This document shows positions 26,001 through 34,474 of a stretch of 64,000 nt of DNA, one piece after another. This stretch comes from Bin95 sp965220855 (GTDB lineage: Bacteria > Pseudomonadota > Alphaproteobacteria > Bin95), in NCBI GenBank assembly GCA_965220855.1, contig CBDCQY010000001.1, positions 992,001 to 1,056,000 of the forward strand. Direction: 5' to 3'. Under the pieces are notes generated by a model. That model searched no databases and had not been told where the DNA came from. It saw only the letters and a list, made by a program, of their open reading frames with translations. Position 1 is the first letter of the stretch; the number at the start of each line of letters is the position of its first letter. The translations under genes were made by a program, and so were the position numbers.

Positions 26001-29000
26001 ATCTGGCTGGAGGACATCGAGCTCGACGGCGAATTGCGCGAGTTCACGTTCGAGGGGCTGAAGCCGGGCCACGAATATGCTTTCGAATGGGCGGCGGTGA
26101 ACTCTGCCGGAACCGGCCCCTCGACCGGCATCCTCAAGGCGACGCCCCGGCTGCCCTATCCGGCGGTGGTGAGTTCGTTCAAGCGCACCTCCGGCGACGG
26201 CCGGATATTGCTGGCATGGGAGCATCCGCTGAAGTGGGATGTGACCCATTTCCGAATCTATCACGCCAAGAGCCTCAGCGTTTCCGGCTCGAAGTTCTTC
26301 ACCGACGTCCCGGCCGGCCCGGACTTGCCGATGTCCTATCTGTTTACGGGCCTGAAGAACGGCCAGGAGTATAACCTCTCGGTGCGCGCGGTGAACGCCC
26401 GCGGCGAGGGCGGCATGTGGGCGATGTTGGCGAGGCCGGGGCCGCTGGCCGCGCCGCGCAGCGTGACGATCGCGCCGGGCGACGGCGAGGCGGAACTCTC
26501 CTGGCGTGCGCCGCTCGGAGGCAGCTCGGTCTGGGACTATCCGGGCAATGGCCATATCGTCCGCTATCAGCTGCGCTACAAGGCCGGGACCGCCTTCGAT
26601 GCGGCCGATGAGGACCTCTGGGCCGACATTCCCGGCAGCGACGGCGACACGGCCGGCTACACCGTGACCGGCCTCGCCAATGACGAGGCCCATGTCTTCC
26701 AGATGCGCGCGGTCAACCGCATCGGCCCCGGCCTGGCCTCGGCCCCGCAGACGGCGACGCCCGAGCCGTCGAACAGGGCGCCGGTCATCGCGCCGACCGT
26801 AAGAGGCGGCAATTTCGTGATGGAGATCGGCCGCTATGACCGAACCCCCAATCTCAATTGGGTGTTCACCGATCCGGACGGCGATCCGCTGACCTTCTCC
26901 TTCGTGACCGACCCGAGCCCGCACCCCGCCGGGCTGAGATTGAGCTTCGACGATTCGGACGCGGACCAGGGCATGGTCTTTTTCGAAACGCAGGCGGTGG
27001 AAAGGTTTCCCGGCCGGGTGGCGGTTACGGTCGTCGCGACGGACCCGGATGGGCTGTCGGCGTCGCTGACGGGAATGCTCGCGACGGAGAACAGCGCGCC
27101 GGCGGCGATCGATCCGGCACCGGAGCGGACCGTCGGCGCAGGCGTCAGAACGCCGTTCAGCCTCGGCGACTTCTTCCGGGACGCCGATGGCGACGGCTTG
27201 CGGCTCACCCGCTGGAGCGTGCTTTCCGGAGAGCCGAGCCTGTTCGAAGGCGCGCCGGGCCGCTTCGAACTGCTGGCGGAGGAGGACGGCAGAGTCCGCC
27301 TCTATGTCGAGGACGATTTCGCGGCGCCCGCCACGGTCGAGCTCGCGATTACCGCTATCGGCCTGCCGGGCAAGACCGACGAGCTGGTGGCGACCGGGCG
27401 GAGCGGAACGGTCGATCTCGCCTGGACCGATCCGTTCGACAGCAGCATTACCTCCTATCGGCTGCGCGTCGCGCCGGCCGGCGACGACTTCGCCGAGGGG
27501 GACTGGCAAGACATTCCCGGCAGCGACGCCGCCACGACCTCGCACAGCGTGAGCGCGCTCAAGGACGGGACCCGGCTGGTCAACGGCTCCGCCTATCGCT
27601 TCCAGGTCCGCGCGGTCAATGCCGGCGGCCCCGGCCCGGCTTCGGCGGCGGCGAGCGCGACGCCGGAGGGTCTGCCCGCGAGGCCGGCGGACCTGGCGGC
27701 CGCGCCCGGCGACCGCCAGGTGCTGCTCTCCTGGGCCGATCCGCTGGACGGCAACATCACCGCCTATCAGCTGCGCGCGGCTGCGGACGGCGACGCGCTG
27801 GCCGACGCCGACTGGGGAAATATCCCGGAGAGCGGCGCGGCGACCGTGGCCCACAGCGTGACCGCATTGGGGGCCTCGGGCGGGCTGGTGAACGGCCTCG
27901 CCTACAGCTTCCAGATCCGCGCGGTGAACGGGGCGGGCGCGGGGCCGGCCTCGGCGGCGGTGAGCGCCGCGCCGAGGCTCGACCGGGCGCCGTCCTTCGC
28001 CGGGGCGACGGTGGCGGACCGGCGCTTCACGCTGGACGCGCCGATCGAGGCGCTGGTGCTGCCCGAGGCGACCGGCGGCGACGGCGCGCTCGCCTATGCG
28101 CTGACGCCGGCCCTGCCGGCGGGCCTCGCGCTCGACGTTGCGACGCGGCGGATCGCCGGCGCGCCGCATGAGGCGCAGGCGGCGGCGACCTACAGCTGGA
28201 CCGCGACCGACGCCGATGGCGATGCGGCGGCGCTCACCTTCACGATCGAGGTGGCGACCCCGACCGCAAGCGCGGCCGCGCGCGAGTCCGTGCGGCAGAG
28301 CCTTGCGGGGCTGGCGGCCGGAACGCTCGCGGGCGCGCGGCAGACCATCGCCCGGCGGCTGGCGGCGGGGCCGGGCGCGGCGAGCCTGACCGTGGCCGGG
28401 CAGCCGGTTGCGTTCGCAGAGACCGCGACGGACATCGGGGACAGCCCCCGGCAGCGTCTCGCGGAAGCGCAACGGTCCGGCGCGCAGCGCGTCGGCCGGG
28501 AGCAGTTGCGGCGCGACAGCGCCTTCGAGCTCGGCTTCGGCCAGGCCGGGATGGAGATGACCGCCTGGGGCCGGGGCGATCTGCGCGGCTTCCGGGCGGA
28601 GCCCTCCGGCGCGGCGGAGCAGGGCCGGCTGGAGACCGGCTGGCTCGGCATGGACGCGCGGATCGGCGACGGGCTGCTGGTCGGCTTCGGCCTCTCGCGG
28701 AGCGCGAGCGAGGCCGAGCTGGCGGACGGCGCGGCGCTGACCGGCGCGCTGACGGCCGGCTGGCCCTATGCGCAGCTGCGGCTGGCGAACGGGGCGGAGC
28801 TGTGGACGCTGCTCGGCGCGGGCCGGGGCACGCTCCGCTGGCGCCCGGAGGACGGCGCGGCCGAGACCGGGTCGTTCGCCATGCAGGCGGCGTCCGCGGG
28901 CGGTCGCCAGCCGCTGGCGACGCTGGGTGCGGTCGATCTGGCGTTCGCGGCCGACGCGGGCTTTGCGCGGCTGGAAACGGCGGGCGACGCGCTCACGGCG

Positions 29001-29615
29001 CTGGGCGGGCAGCAGGTGCAGGTCTGGCGCTCGCAAGCCTCGCTGGAGGCGACCCATCGCGGCTGGGGCCTCGGCTCGGGCGCGGTGCTGGCGCCCTTCG
29101 GCGCGCTCGCCTTCGCCGCGGAGGGCGGCGACTGGCGCGAGGGCTCCGGCGTCGAGGCCGAGGCCGGGGCGCGGCTCGGCGCGCCGGGCGCGCGCCTCGA
29201 ACTGGAGGCGCGGGGCCGGATGCGGCAGGCGCAGGCCGACGCCTCGGGCGCGGAGCTGACGGCGCGGCTGCGGCCCGAGGCGGACGGCGCCGGCCTCTCG
29301 CTGCTGGCGACGCTGGCCCACGGCGCGCCGACGGACGGCGCCCCGGCGCTGCTGCCGGACGACCCGGTTCGGGGCGCGCCCGGCGGCGACGCGGCGGCCG
29401 ACCTCGCGCTCGAAGCCGGCTACGGCCTGCGCGCCCCGGCCCTGCACGGCGTGCTCACCCCCTTCCTCCGCCTGGAACTGGCGGAGGACGGCCAAGACCG
29501 CCGGGAACTGGAAGCAGGCGCCCGCTTCACCGGCCCGCTGACCCTCGACCTCAGCGCCACCCGAACCCAAACCCCGGAAACCCGCCTCCACCTCAACCTC
29601 CACCTCGCCTTCTGA
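23046..29615 (+). CDS. Giant fibronectin type III surface protein with C-terminal outer-membrane barrel
   Basis: A 2189-residue exported protein. It has a signal peptide (cut near MTVRA, about residue 32), then about 12 tandem fibronectin-III-like modules to residue 1242. Two cadherin/Ig-like segments follow (1243-1440, with FTDPDGDPLTF and FFRDADGDGL), then two more fibronectin modules (about 1440-1645), a putative-Ig module, a helical linker (SLAGLAAGTLAGARQTIA) and a barrel (about 1860-2189) ending LHLNLHLAF with a C-terminal Phe. This resembles an autotransporter-like surface adhesin. Modules 4-12 are three copies of a three-module block of about 900 bases. The ATG follows GGAGGT. The ligand is unknown. 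Confidence 0.9.
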   Translation: MTLGRNFQHRMFRLCLSLASIALIVGPMTVRASENVQSEPLGAPSNVKVEILNVIPENRTLPHPLALQAHWTPAPNIANPGESHYEIELRLRNNPGGPWRWIAGPFRVGGDGNQRFFTWYANNNGYETQVRIRLVTPAGRGAWTSSNRVHLDVPPPERPDSPTATAHERSVTLNWDAPAGGAMITRWTMRYGIDGGNWRERNYIPGDARSYTVTGLEAGEQYYFEWAAENPGGVGPSTGFVKATPTAIQRPGPPVNPTAEADETSVTLRWEAPTNTAHIDRWNMRYGINGRNWNERNYIPGDAREFTVQGLEAGKRYYFEWAAENDAGRGSSSGFVKATPEIRLPGPPANPTAEAGETSVTLRWEAPANTAHIDRWNMRYGIDGGNWNENNIIPGDAREFTLTGLDSGEQYYFEWAAENSAGRGASSGFVKATTLLPYPEMISSIRRTAGDGRILLEWEHPLTRDVTHFRIFHAKNLSASGQDYFTDVPAGPGLAMSHLFTGLENGRRYNFSVGAVNARGRGGLWAIYARPKPLAAPGDVTVALGDGGVKLSWTAPPGGSHTYWDYLGNSHIVRYQLRHKVGTAFDAADEDLWADIPGSDGDTDRYTVTGLADGESHVFQLRAVNRIGPGLASAPQTATPDIRLPDAPVDAVLEARDAAIRLRWKAPANTTHIDNWNLRYGIDGQNWNENYIIPGEWRDFTLTGLKPGREYAVEWAAVNSAGTGPSTGILKATPRLPYPEAPSSVRRTTADGRILVEWTHPLRWDVTHFRIRFGGEEHSFGPWRWVDIPAGPGLPMSHLFTGLNNGESYNFIVIPVNARGEGPFWALGAIPKPLAAPGDVTVAPGDGEAELSWTAPPGTHVPAWDYPGNGHIVRYQLRYKAGTAFDAADEDLWADIPGSNGDTARYTVTGLANDEAYVFQMRAVNRIGPGLASAPQTATPELRQPDAPVDAVAEARDAAIRLRWKAPANTTNIDRWTLRMSAGDDIWLEDIELDGELREFTFEGLKPGHEYAFEWAAVNSAGTGPSTGILKATPRLPYPAVVSSFKRTSGDGRILLAWEHPLKWDVTHFRIYHAKSLSVSGSKFFTDVPAGPDLPMSYLFTGLKNGQEYNLSVRAVNARGEGGMWAMLARPGPLAAPRSVTIAPGDGEAELSWRAPLGGSSVWDYPGNGHIVRYQLRYKAGTAFDAADEDLWADIPGSDGDTAGYTVTGLANDEAHVFQMRAVNRIGPGLASAPQTATPEPSNRAPVIAPTVRGGNFVMEIGRYDRTPNLNWVFTDPDGDPLTFSFVTDPSPHPAGLRLSFDDSDADQGMVFFETQAVERFPGRVAVTVVATDPDGLSASLTGMLATENSAPAAIDPAPERTVGAGVRTPFSLGDFFRDADGDGLRLTRWSVLSGEPSLFEGAPGRFELLAEEDGRVRLYVEDDFAAPATVELAITAIGLPGKTDELVATGRSGTVDLAWTDPFDSSITSYRLRVAPAGDDFAEGDWQDIPGSDAATTSHSVSALKDGTRLVNGSAYRFQVRAVNAGGPGPASAAASATPEGLPARPADLAAAPGDRQVLLSWADPLDGNITAYQLRAAADGDALADADWGNIPESGAATVAHSVTALGASGGLVNGLAYSFQIRAVNGAGAGPASAAVSAAPRLDRAPSFAGATVADRRFTLDAPIEALVLPEATGGDGALAYALTPALPAGLALDVATRRIAGAPHEAQAAATYSWTATDADGDAAALTFTIEVATPTASAAARESVRQSLAGLAAGTLAGARQTIARRLAAGPGAASLTVAGQPVAFAETATDIGDSPRQRLAEAQRSGAQRVGREQLRRDSAFELGFGQAGMEMTAWGRGDLRGFRAEPSGAAEQGRLETGWLGMDARIGDGLLVGFGLSRSASEAELADGAALTGALTAGWPYAQLRLANGAELWTLLGAGRGTLRWRPEDGAAETGSFAMQAASAGGRQPLATLGAVDLAFAADAGFARLETAGDALTALGGQQVQVWRSQASLEATHRGWGLGSGAVLAPFGALAFAAEGGDWREGSGVEAEAGARLGAPGARLELEARGRMRQAQADASGAELTARLRPEADGAGLSLLATLAHGAPTDGAPALLPDDPVRGAPGGDAAADLALEAGYGLRAPALHGVLTPFLRLELAEDGQDRRELEAGARFTGPLTLDLSATRTQTPETRLHLNLHLAF
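24075..26771 (+). repeat. Three tandem 0.9-kb blocks, each of three fibronectin modules
   Basis: Block boundaries fall at 24075, 24975, 25875 and about 26772, so the periods are 900, 900 and 897 bases. Each block holds modules of three kinds in the order A-B-C: NTxxID-type, DGRILxEW-type, and LAAP...IVRYQLR-type. Type C modules are nearly identical in DNA, for example GACCGCCTTCGA at 24791, 25691 and 26588, and GCCAATGACGAG in copies two and three. Copies two and three resemble each other more than copy one. This points to duplication of whole triplets and possible length variation between strains. Confidence 0.88.
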
Positions 29616-29631
29616 CCCCGCGAGGCCCGGG

Positions 29632-30837
29632 TCAGACTGCGCCTGTGGCGCGGAGTTCGGCGATTTCGGCTGGCGCGTAGCCGAGTTCGGCGAGGATTTC
29701 GTCGGTTTGCTCGCCGTGGCGGGGTGGGGGGCGGTGGCTGCCGGGGCTGTCGGTGTCGGCGAGGAAGGCGGGGTTGACGGTGTGGATGTCGCGCTCGACG
29801 CCGGGCGGCCCCGGACGGCGCTCCAGGAAGCGCCGGCTGGCGAGCGCGGGATGGTCGAGCGCCTCGGCGATGGTGTTGACGGGCGCGGCCGGCACGCCGA
29901 CCTCGGCGAGCCGGCGCTCCCAGCCCTCGGCCGTATCCGCCGCCAGCGCCTCCTCCAGCGCCGCCCTGAGCGCGCCCGCATTGGCCTGGCGCGCGGCCAG
30001 CGTGGCGAAGCGCGGGTCGGCGGCGAGGCCCGGCCGGTCGAGCGCCTGGCAGAGGCCCTGCCACTGGCGCTCCGTCAGACACGTCATCAGCAGCGAGCCG
30101 CCGGCGACGGGGAAGGAGTCGGCGGTCGGAATGCGCGCCGGGGAGGAATTGCCCACCGGACGCGCCAGGGTTCCGGTGGTCAGATAGTCGATCAGCAGCG
30201 GGGCCAGCAGCGAGAGCGACGATTCGAACATGGTCACGTCCAGATGCTGGCCCTCGCCGGTCGCCAGCTGGCGATAGAGCGCCGTTGCGCAGGCGAAGGC
30301 GGCGGTGATGCCGGTCGAGAGATCGACGGCGGTGAAGCCGGCCCGAACCGGCCCGGTCTCCGGATGGCCGCTGACCGACATCATGCCCGACGCCGCCTGG
30401 ATGGCGCCGTCATAGGCGGGCGCGCCGGCGTGGGAGCCGGTCTGGCCGTAGCCGGAGATCGAGCAATAGACCAGGCCCGGTCGCACGGCCCGGAGCGCCT
30501 CATAGCCGAAGCCGAGACGCTCCATGGTGCCGGCCTTGAAATTCTCCACCACGGCGTTGGCCCCGGAGACCAGGCGGTGGACGACCTCCTGGGCGCGCGG
30601 ATGCTTCAGATCGAGCGTGAGCGCCCGCTTGCCGGAATTGATCGCGAGAAACATGGGCGACATGCCGAGCGCGCCCAGATCGTTGTCGCCCATCAGCCGC
30701 CGGCCCTGGTCGCCGCCCTCGCGCTGCTCCAGCTTGATCACATCCGCGCCCAGCATCGCCAGATGCTGCGTGCAGAACGGCCCGGCGATCACCTGCGTGA
30801 AGTCGATGACGCGCACCCCGTCGAAGGCCTTCGCCAT
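29632..30837 (-). CDS. Class III CoA-transferase (CaiB/BaiF family)
   Basis: A second CaiB-type enzyme of 401 residues. It opens RVIDFTQVIAGPFCTQHLAM, has the nucleophile Asp143 in AYDGAIQAASGMM, and ends with EQTDEILAELGYAPAEIAEL. It is clearly paralogous to the protein at 17811-19055 but shorter at the N-terminus. The chosen ATG follows GGGAGAGG; a longer frame upstream has no comparable site. It converges on the fibronectin gene with 16 bases between the stops. Substrate unknown. Confidence 0.93.
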   Translation of the reverse strand: MAKAFDGVRVIDFTQVIAGPFCTQHLAMLGADVIKLEQREGGDQGRRLMGDNDLGALGMSPMFLAINSGKRALTLDLKHPRAQEVVHRLVSGANAVVENFKAGTMERLGFGYEALRAVRPGLVYCSISGYGQTGSHAGAPAYDGAIQAASGMMSVSGHPETGPVRAGFTAVDLSTGITAAFACATALYRQLATGEGQHLDVTMFESSLSLLAPLLIDYLTTGTLARPVGNSSPARIPTADSFPVAGGSLLMTCLTERQWQGLCQALDRPGLAADPRFATLAARQANAGALRAALEEALAADTAEGWERRLAEVGVPAAPVNTIAEALDHPALASRRFLERRPGPPGVERDIHTVNPAFLADTDSPGSHRPPPRHGEQTDEILAELGYAPAEIAELRATGAV

Positions 30838-30962
30838 GAGCTGCCTCTCCCCTCTCGTCTCGGCCGGCCCATGGTAGCCCGCAATTCCGGCAAAGGTCAT
30901 GGGGGCCGCGCGGCGAATTCGCCCCTCGCGGCGGGGCTGCGAATCCGGCAGACTGCCGGCCC

Positions 30963-31643
30963 ATGACCCGCGAGAAGCCGATGCGGCCGCGCGACGCCGC
31001 CACCCTCATCCTGATGCGCCGCCGGGACGGCGAGATCGAAGTGCTGATGGGCCGCCGCTCGCCCCGGCACGCCTTCATGCCCAACACGTTCGTCTTTCCG
31101 GGCGGGCGCGTCGATCCCGAGGACGCCGCGATCGCGCCGCTCAGCGACCTGCGCCCGCCGGTGCTCGAACGCCTGAAGCGCAACGCCAGCGCCCGGCGCT
31201 CGCGCGCGCTCGCGCTCGCCGCCATCCGCGAGGCCTTCGAGGAAACCGGCCTCGCGCTCGGCGTCCCGCATGGCGGGCGGGTGGATATCGAGCGCCTGCC
31301 GGCCTCCTGGCGGCCCTTCTACCTGACCGGCCTCGCGCCCAGCCTCGACCAGCTCGACTATGTGTTCCGGGCGATCACGCCGCGCGGCGATGTGCGCCGC
31401 TTCCACGCCCGCTTCTTCCTCGCCGACGAGCGCCACGCCGCCGGCGCGCTCGGCGGCAGCGGCGAGCTGCAGGACCTGCAATGGATCGCCATCGACCGCG
31501 CCGTCGCCATGCCGGAGACGCCGGGCGTGACCGCCAGGGCGCTGGCGGAGGTGCGCAGCCGGGCCGGCGGCGACGGCGGCGACCGCCCGGTGCCGCTCTA
31601 TCACGGCGCCCGCCATGGCGACCGGGTGCGCCTCGACCCCTGA
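30963..31643 (+). CDS. NUDIX hydrolase (CoA/acyl-CoA diphosphatase-like)
   Basis: Hydrolyses a nucleoside diphosphate linked to another group, using metal ions. The NUDIX box is split as in the NUDT7/NUDT19 branch: GGRVDPEDA near residues 47-55, then about 30 intervening residues, then AAIREAFEETGLAL (about 86-99) with the catalytic Glu pair. That branch often cleaves CoA or acyl-CoA, which would suit the neighbouring CoA-transferase, but this is inference. The product has 226 residues. It is divergent from the CoA-transferase and followed 25 bases later by the NIPSNAP gene. Confidence 0.88.
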   Translation: MTREKPMRPRDAATLILMRRRDGEIEVLMGRRSPRHAFMPNTFVFPGGRVDPEDAAIAPLSDLRPPVLERLKRNASARRSRALALAAIREAFEETGLALGVPHGGRVDIERLPASWRPFYLTGLAPSLDQLDYVFRAITPRGDVRRFHARFFLADERHAAGALGGSGELQDLQWIAIDRAVAMPETPGVTARALAEVRSRAGGDGGDRPVPLYHGARHGDRVRLDP

Positions 31644-31668
31644 CATCCCGAGAAGGAACCGGACCCCC

Positions 31669-32352
31669 ATGCTGATCGAACAGCGCAGCTACGATTTCCA
31701 CCCCGGCCGCATGAACGCCTGGCTGGAGCTTTACGACCGGCTCGGCCGGCCGGCCTCCGACCGCCATATGGGGCCGAGCCTCGGCTGCTTCACCACCGTC
31801 ATCGGCCCGGTCAACCGCTTCGTCTTCCTGCGCGGCTATGACGACATAGACGCGCGCGAGGCCGGCCAGGCCGCGCGCGCCGCCGACCCGGAATGGCAGG
31901 CCTTCCTGGCCGAAGGCCGCGCGCTGGAGGCGCTCAAGCGCCAGGAAAGCAAGCTGCTGCGCCCGACCGGCTTCTCGCCGGTGCAGAGCGAGGCCGACCT
32001 GCCGCTCACGCGCAGCCTGCCCGGCTCCGCCATGATCGTCGATCATCGCACCTACGACATGCATCCCGGCAAGGGCAGCGCCTGGCTGGAGGCCTACCGG
32101 GATGTCGGGCTTCCCGTGCAGCGCCGCCATCTCGGCCAGCTGCTGCTGTTCGCCACCACCGAGGTCGGGCCGATCAACCAGGCGGTCTTCATGTGGGCCT
32201 ATGAGAGCATCGGCGACCGCGAGCGCCGCCGCGCCGGCATGGAGCAGGACCCCGGCTGGACCGCCTTCCGCCTGCGCCACCAGCCCTTCCAGAGCCTGAA
32301 GCAGCAGACCAACCAGCTGCTGGAGCCGACGAGCTTCTCGCCGATCCGCTGA
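31669..32352 (+). CDS. Tandem NIPSNAP-family protein
   Basis: The 227 residues form two copies of the NIPSNAP ferredoxin-like fold: residues 1-110 (MLIEQRSYDFHPGRMNAWLE) and 120-227 (MIVDHRTYDMHPGKGSAWLE). The repeated Y-D/H-P-G-x-x-x-WL pattern and the closing TSFSPIR or TGFSPVQ show an internal duplication. NIPSNAP proteins have no firm biochemical role in bacteria; they occur near degradation and detoxification genes. The ATG was chosen because upstream sequence is not family-like. It sits between NUDIX and methyltransferase genes on the same strand. Confidence 0.88.
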   Translation: MLIEQRSYDFHPGRMNAWLELYDRLGRPASDRHMGPSLGCFTTVIGPVNRFVFLRGYDDIDAREAGQAARAADPEWQAFLAEGRALEALKRQESKLLRPTGFSPVQSEADLPLTRSLPGSAMIVDHRTYDMHPGKGSAWLEAYRDVGLPVQRRHLGQLLLFATTEVGPINQAVFMWAYESIGDRERRRAGMEQDPGWTAFRLRHQPFQSLKQQTNQLLEPTSFSPIR

Positions 32353-32374
32353 AACCCGGAGCAGGAGGACGCCC

Positions 32375-33055
32375 ATGAGCCATTCCGTCAGAAGCCATCT
32401 GCGCATCGAGATCGGCGCCTATGACGCGGTGATCCGCCAGTTCATCCCCGGCTATGAGGAGATGCTGGCGCGCGTCGCCGGCGCGGTCGGGAGCATCGGG
32501 CCGGGCCATGTGATCGACCTGGGCGCGGGCACCGGCGCGCTGAGCGAGGCCGTGCTGGAACGCTGCCCGGACGCCCGCGTGACGCTGATCGACGCCGACC
32601 CCGAAATGCTGGAGCAGGCGCGCGAGCGCCTCGCGCCTTATGCTGCGCGCGCCCGCTTTCTGGAGGCCTCCTTCTACGACCCCCTGCCGGAATGCGACGC
32701 GGTCATCGCCTCGCTCGCTTTGCATCATGTGCCGGACATGGCCCGCAAGCGCGCGCTTTACGGCGCGGTCGAGGCGGCGCTCCGGCCGGGCGGCCTGTTC
32801 GCCAACGCCGATGTCACCATGCCGGCCGACAGCGCGGCCCGCGACGCCGACTACCGGGTCTGGGCCGACCATCTGGTGGCCTGCGGCATTCCCGAAGAGC
32901 GCGCCTGGCGCCATTTCGAGGAATGGGCGGACGAGGATGTCTATATGCCGCTCGAGGAGGAGCTGGCGGCGCTCGCCGATGCGGGCCTCGCCGCCGAATG
33001 CCTCTGGCGGCTGACGCCCGCCACCGTGATGACGGGCGCCAAGGCCGTCGGTTAG
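32375..33055 (+). CDS. SAM-dependent methyltransferase
   Basis: Class I methyltransferase of 226 residues. Motif I VIDLGAGTGALSEAVLE lies near residues 46-62, the acidic end of strand two is VTLIDADPEML, and the motif around DAVIASLALHHV marks the active-site side. The acceptor cannot be determined. It is the last gene of a same-strand set (NUDIX, NIPSNAP, methyltransferase) and converges on the transaminase gene with ten bases between the stops. A GGAG-type ribosome-binding site precedes the ATG. Confidence 0.88.
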   Translation: MSHSVRSHLRIEIGAYDAVIRQFIPGYEEMLARVAGAVGSIGPGHVIDLGAGTGALSEAVLERCPDARVTLIDADPEMLEQARERLAPYAARARFLEASFYDPLPECDAVIASLALHHVPDMARKRALYGAVEAALRPGGLFANADVTMPADSAARDADYRVWADHLVACGIPEERAWRHFEEWADEDVYMPLEEELAALADAGLAAECLWRLTPATVMTGAKAVG

Positions 33056-33065
33056 GTCCGCCCGC

Positions 33066-34454
33066 TCAGGCGGCCTCCTCCTTCTTCCCCTCCACCCAGG
33101 CGAGCGTGTCGTCGAGCGCGGCCTTCAGGCGCGCGCAGAGTTCATCGACCTCGCTTTCGGAGATGATGAGCGGCGGCGAGAAGGCGAGCGACTCGCCGAT
33201 CGCGCGGGTGATCAGGCCGTGATGCTCGGCGCGCTCCATGGCGTGCACGGCCACGCCCTCATTGGCGGCGAAGTTCTCGCGCGTCTCCTTGTCCTTGACG
33301 ATCTCCAGGCCGGCGATCAGCCCGACGCCGCGCACCTCGCCCACCAGCGGATGGCTCTCCAGCGCCCGCAGCCCGGCCTGGAAGCGCGGCGCCACGCGGC
33401 GGATATGGCCGAGCGTGTTGCGCTCCTCATAGATGGTGAGCGTCTCCAGGGCGACCGCCGCCGAAACCGGATGGCCGCCATAGGTGTAGCCATGGCCGAG
33501 CACGCCGATCTCGCCCGACTGGCGGGCGATGGTGTCGTAGATCTCGTTGGTCATCAGCACGCCGGCGATCGGCAGATAGGCCGAGGAGAGCGCCTTGGCG
33601 ACGGTCATGAAGTCGGGGTCGAGCTTGAAGGTCTCGGAGCCGAACATGTTGCCGGTGCGCCCGAAGCCGCAGATCACCTCGTCGGCGATCAGCAGCACAT
33701 CGTGCTTCTTCAGCACCGCCTGGACCTTGTCGAAATAGGTCCGGGGCGGGACCACGACGCCGCCGCCGCCCATCACCGGCTCGGCGATGAAGGCCGCGAC
33801 GGTCTCCGGCCCCTCCTCGACGATCATGGCGTCGAGCGCCTCGGCGCAGCGCGTCGCGAAGGCCTCCTCGGTCTCGCCGGGATTGCCGAAGCGGTAGAAG
33901 TTCGGGCACATGGTGTGGCGGATCTGGCCGACCGGCAGGTCGAAGGCCTTGTGCATGTGCGGCAGGCCGCAGAGCGAGGCCGCCACGGCGGTGGTGCCGT
34001 GATAGGCCTTGTCGCGCGAGATGATCTTCTTCTTTTCCGGCCGGCCGCGGGCGTTGTTGTAATACCAGATCAGCTTGACGATGGTGTCGTTGGCCTCGGA
34101 GCCGGAATTGACGAAGAAGGCGCGCGCGATGCGCCCCGGCGCCATGGCGACCAGCTTCTCCGCCAAGTCGATGGCGACATTGGAGTTGGCGTGGCGGAAC
34201 TGCTGATAGTAGGGCAGTTCGCGCATCTGGCGGATGGCGGCGTCGATCAGCCTCTGCTCGCCGAAGCCGAGCGAGACGCACCAGAGCCCGGCCATGCCCT
34301 CCAGATAGGACTTGCCGGCGTCGTCGCGCACATAGACGCCCTCGCCGGACGACATGATCATGGGCCCGACCTCGCGGTGGCGGGCCAGGTCGGTCATCGG
34401 GTGGACGGCGTAGAGCTTGTCGCGCGCGGCGGCCGAATTGACTTGCTGTTCCAT
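33066..34454 (-). CDS. Class III PLP-dependent aminotransferase (omega-amino acid:pyruvate type)
   Basis: Transfers an amino group from an omega-amino acid or amine to an oxo-acid, using PLP. The 462-residue protein has the cofactor-binding VNSGSEAND (115-123), Asp258 in ADEVICGFGRTG and the Schiff-base Lys287 in VAKALSSAYLPI. The YYNNARGRP segment and overall order fit the beta-alanine/taurine/putrescine-pyruvate group. The ATG opening MEQQVNSAAARDKLYA is preceded by GGAGGGTT; earlier in-frame codons look non-coding. Substrate specificity is unknown. Confidence 0.93.
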   Translation of the reverse strand: MEQQVNSAAARDKLYAVHPMTDLARHREVGPMIMSSGEGVYVRDDAGKSYLEGMAGLWCVSLGFGEQRLIDAAIRQMRELPYYQQFRHANSNVAIDLAEKLVAMAPGRIARAFFVNSGSEANDTIVKLIWYYNNARGRPEKKKIISRDKAYHGTTAVAASLCGLPHMHKAFDLPVGQIRHTMCPNFYRFGNPGETEEAFATRCAEALDAMIVEEGPETVAAFIAEPVMGGGGVVVPPRTYFDKVQAVLKKHDVLLIADEVICGFGRTGNMFGSETFKLDPDFMTVAKALSSAYLPIAGVLMTNEIYDTIARQSGEIGVLGHGYTYGGHPVSAAVALETLTIYEERNTLGHIRRVAPRFQAGLRALESHPLVGEVRGVGLIAGLEIVKDKETRENFAANEGVAVHAMERAEHHGLITRAIGESLAFSPPLIISESEVDELCARLKAALDDTLAWVEGKKEEAA

Positions 34455-34474
34455 GGCGGAACCCTCCCTCTGCG

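Noticed and set aside
24075..26771. CRISPR-like or minisatellite repeats
   Set aside because: The units are 900-base coding blocks in frame, with no short repeat/spacer alternation and no cas genes.
24675..29981. A 1768-residue open frame on the - strand opposite the fibronectin gene
   Set aside because: It mirrors the repeats of the + strand gene, has no recognisable fold and no ribosome-binding site. It is an antisense shadow.
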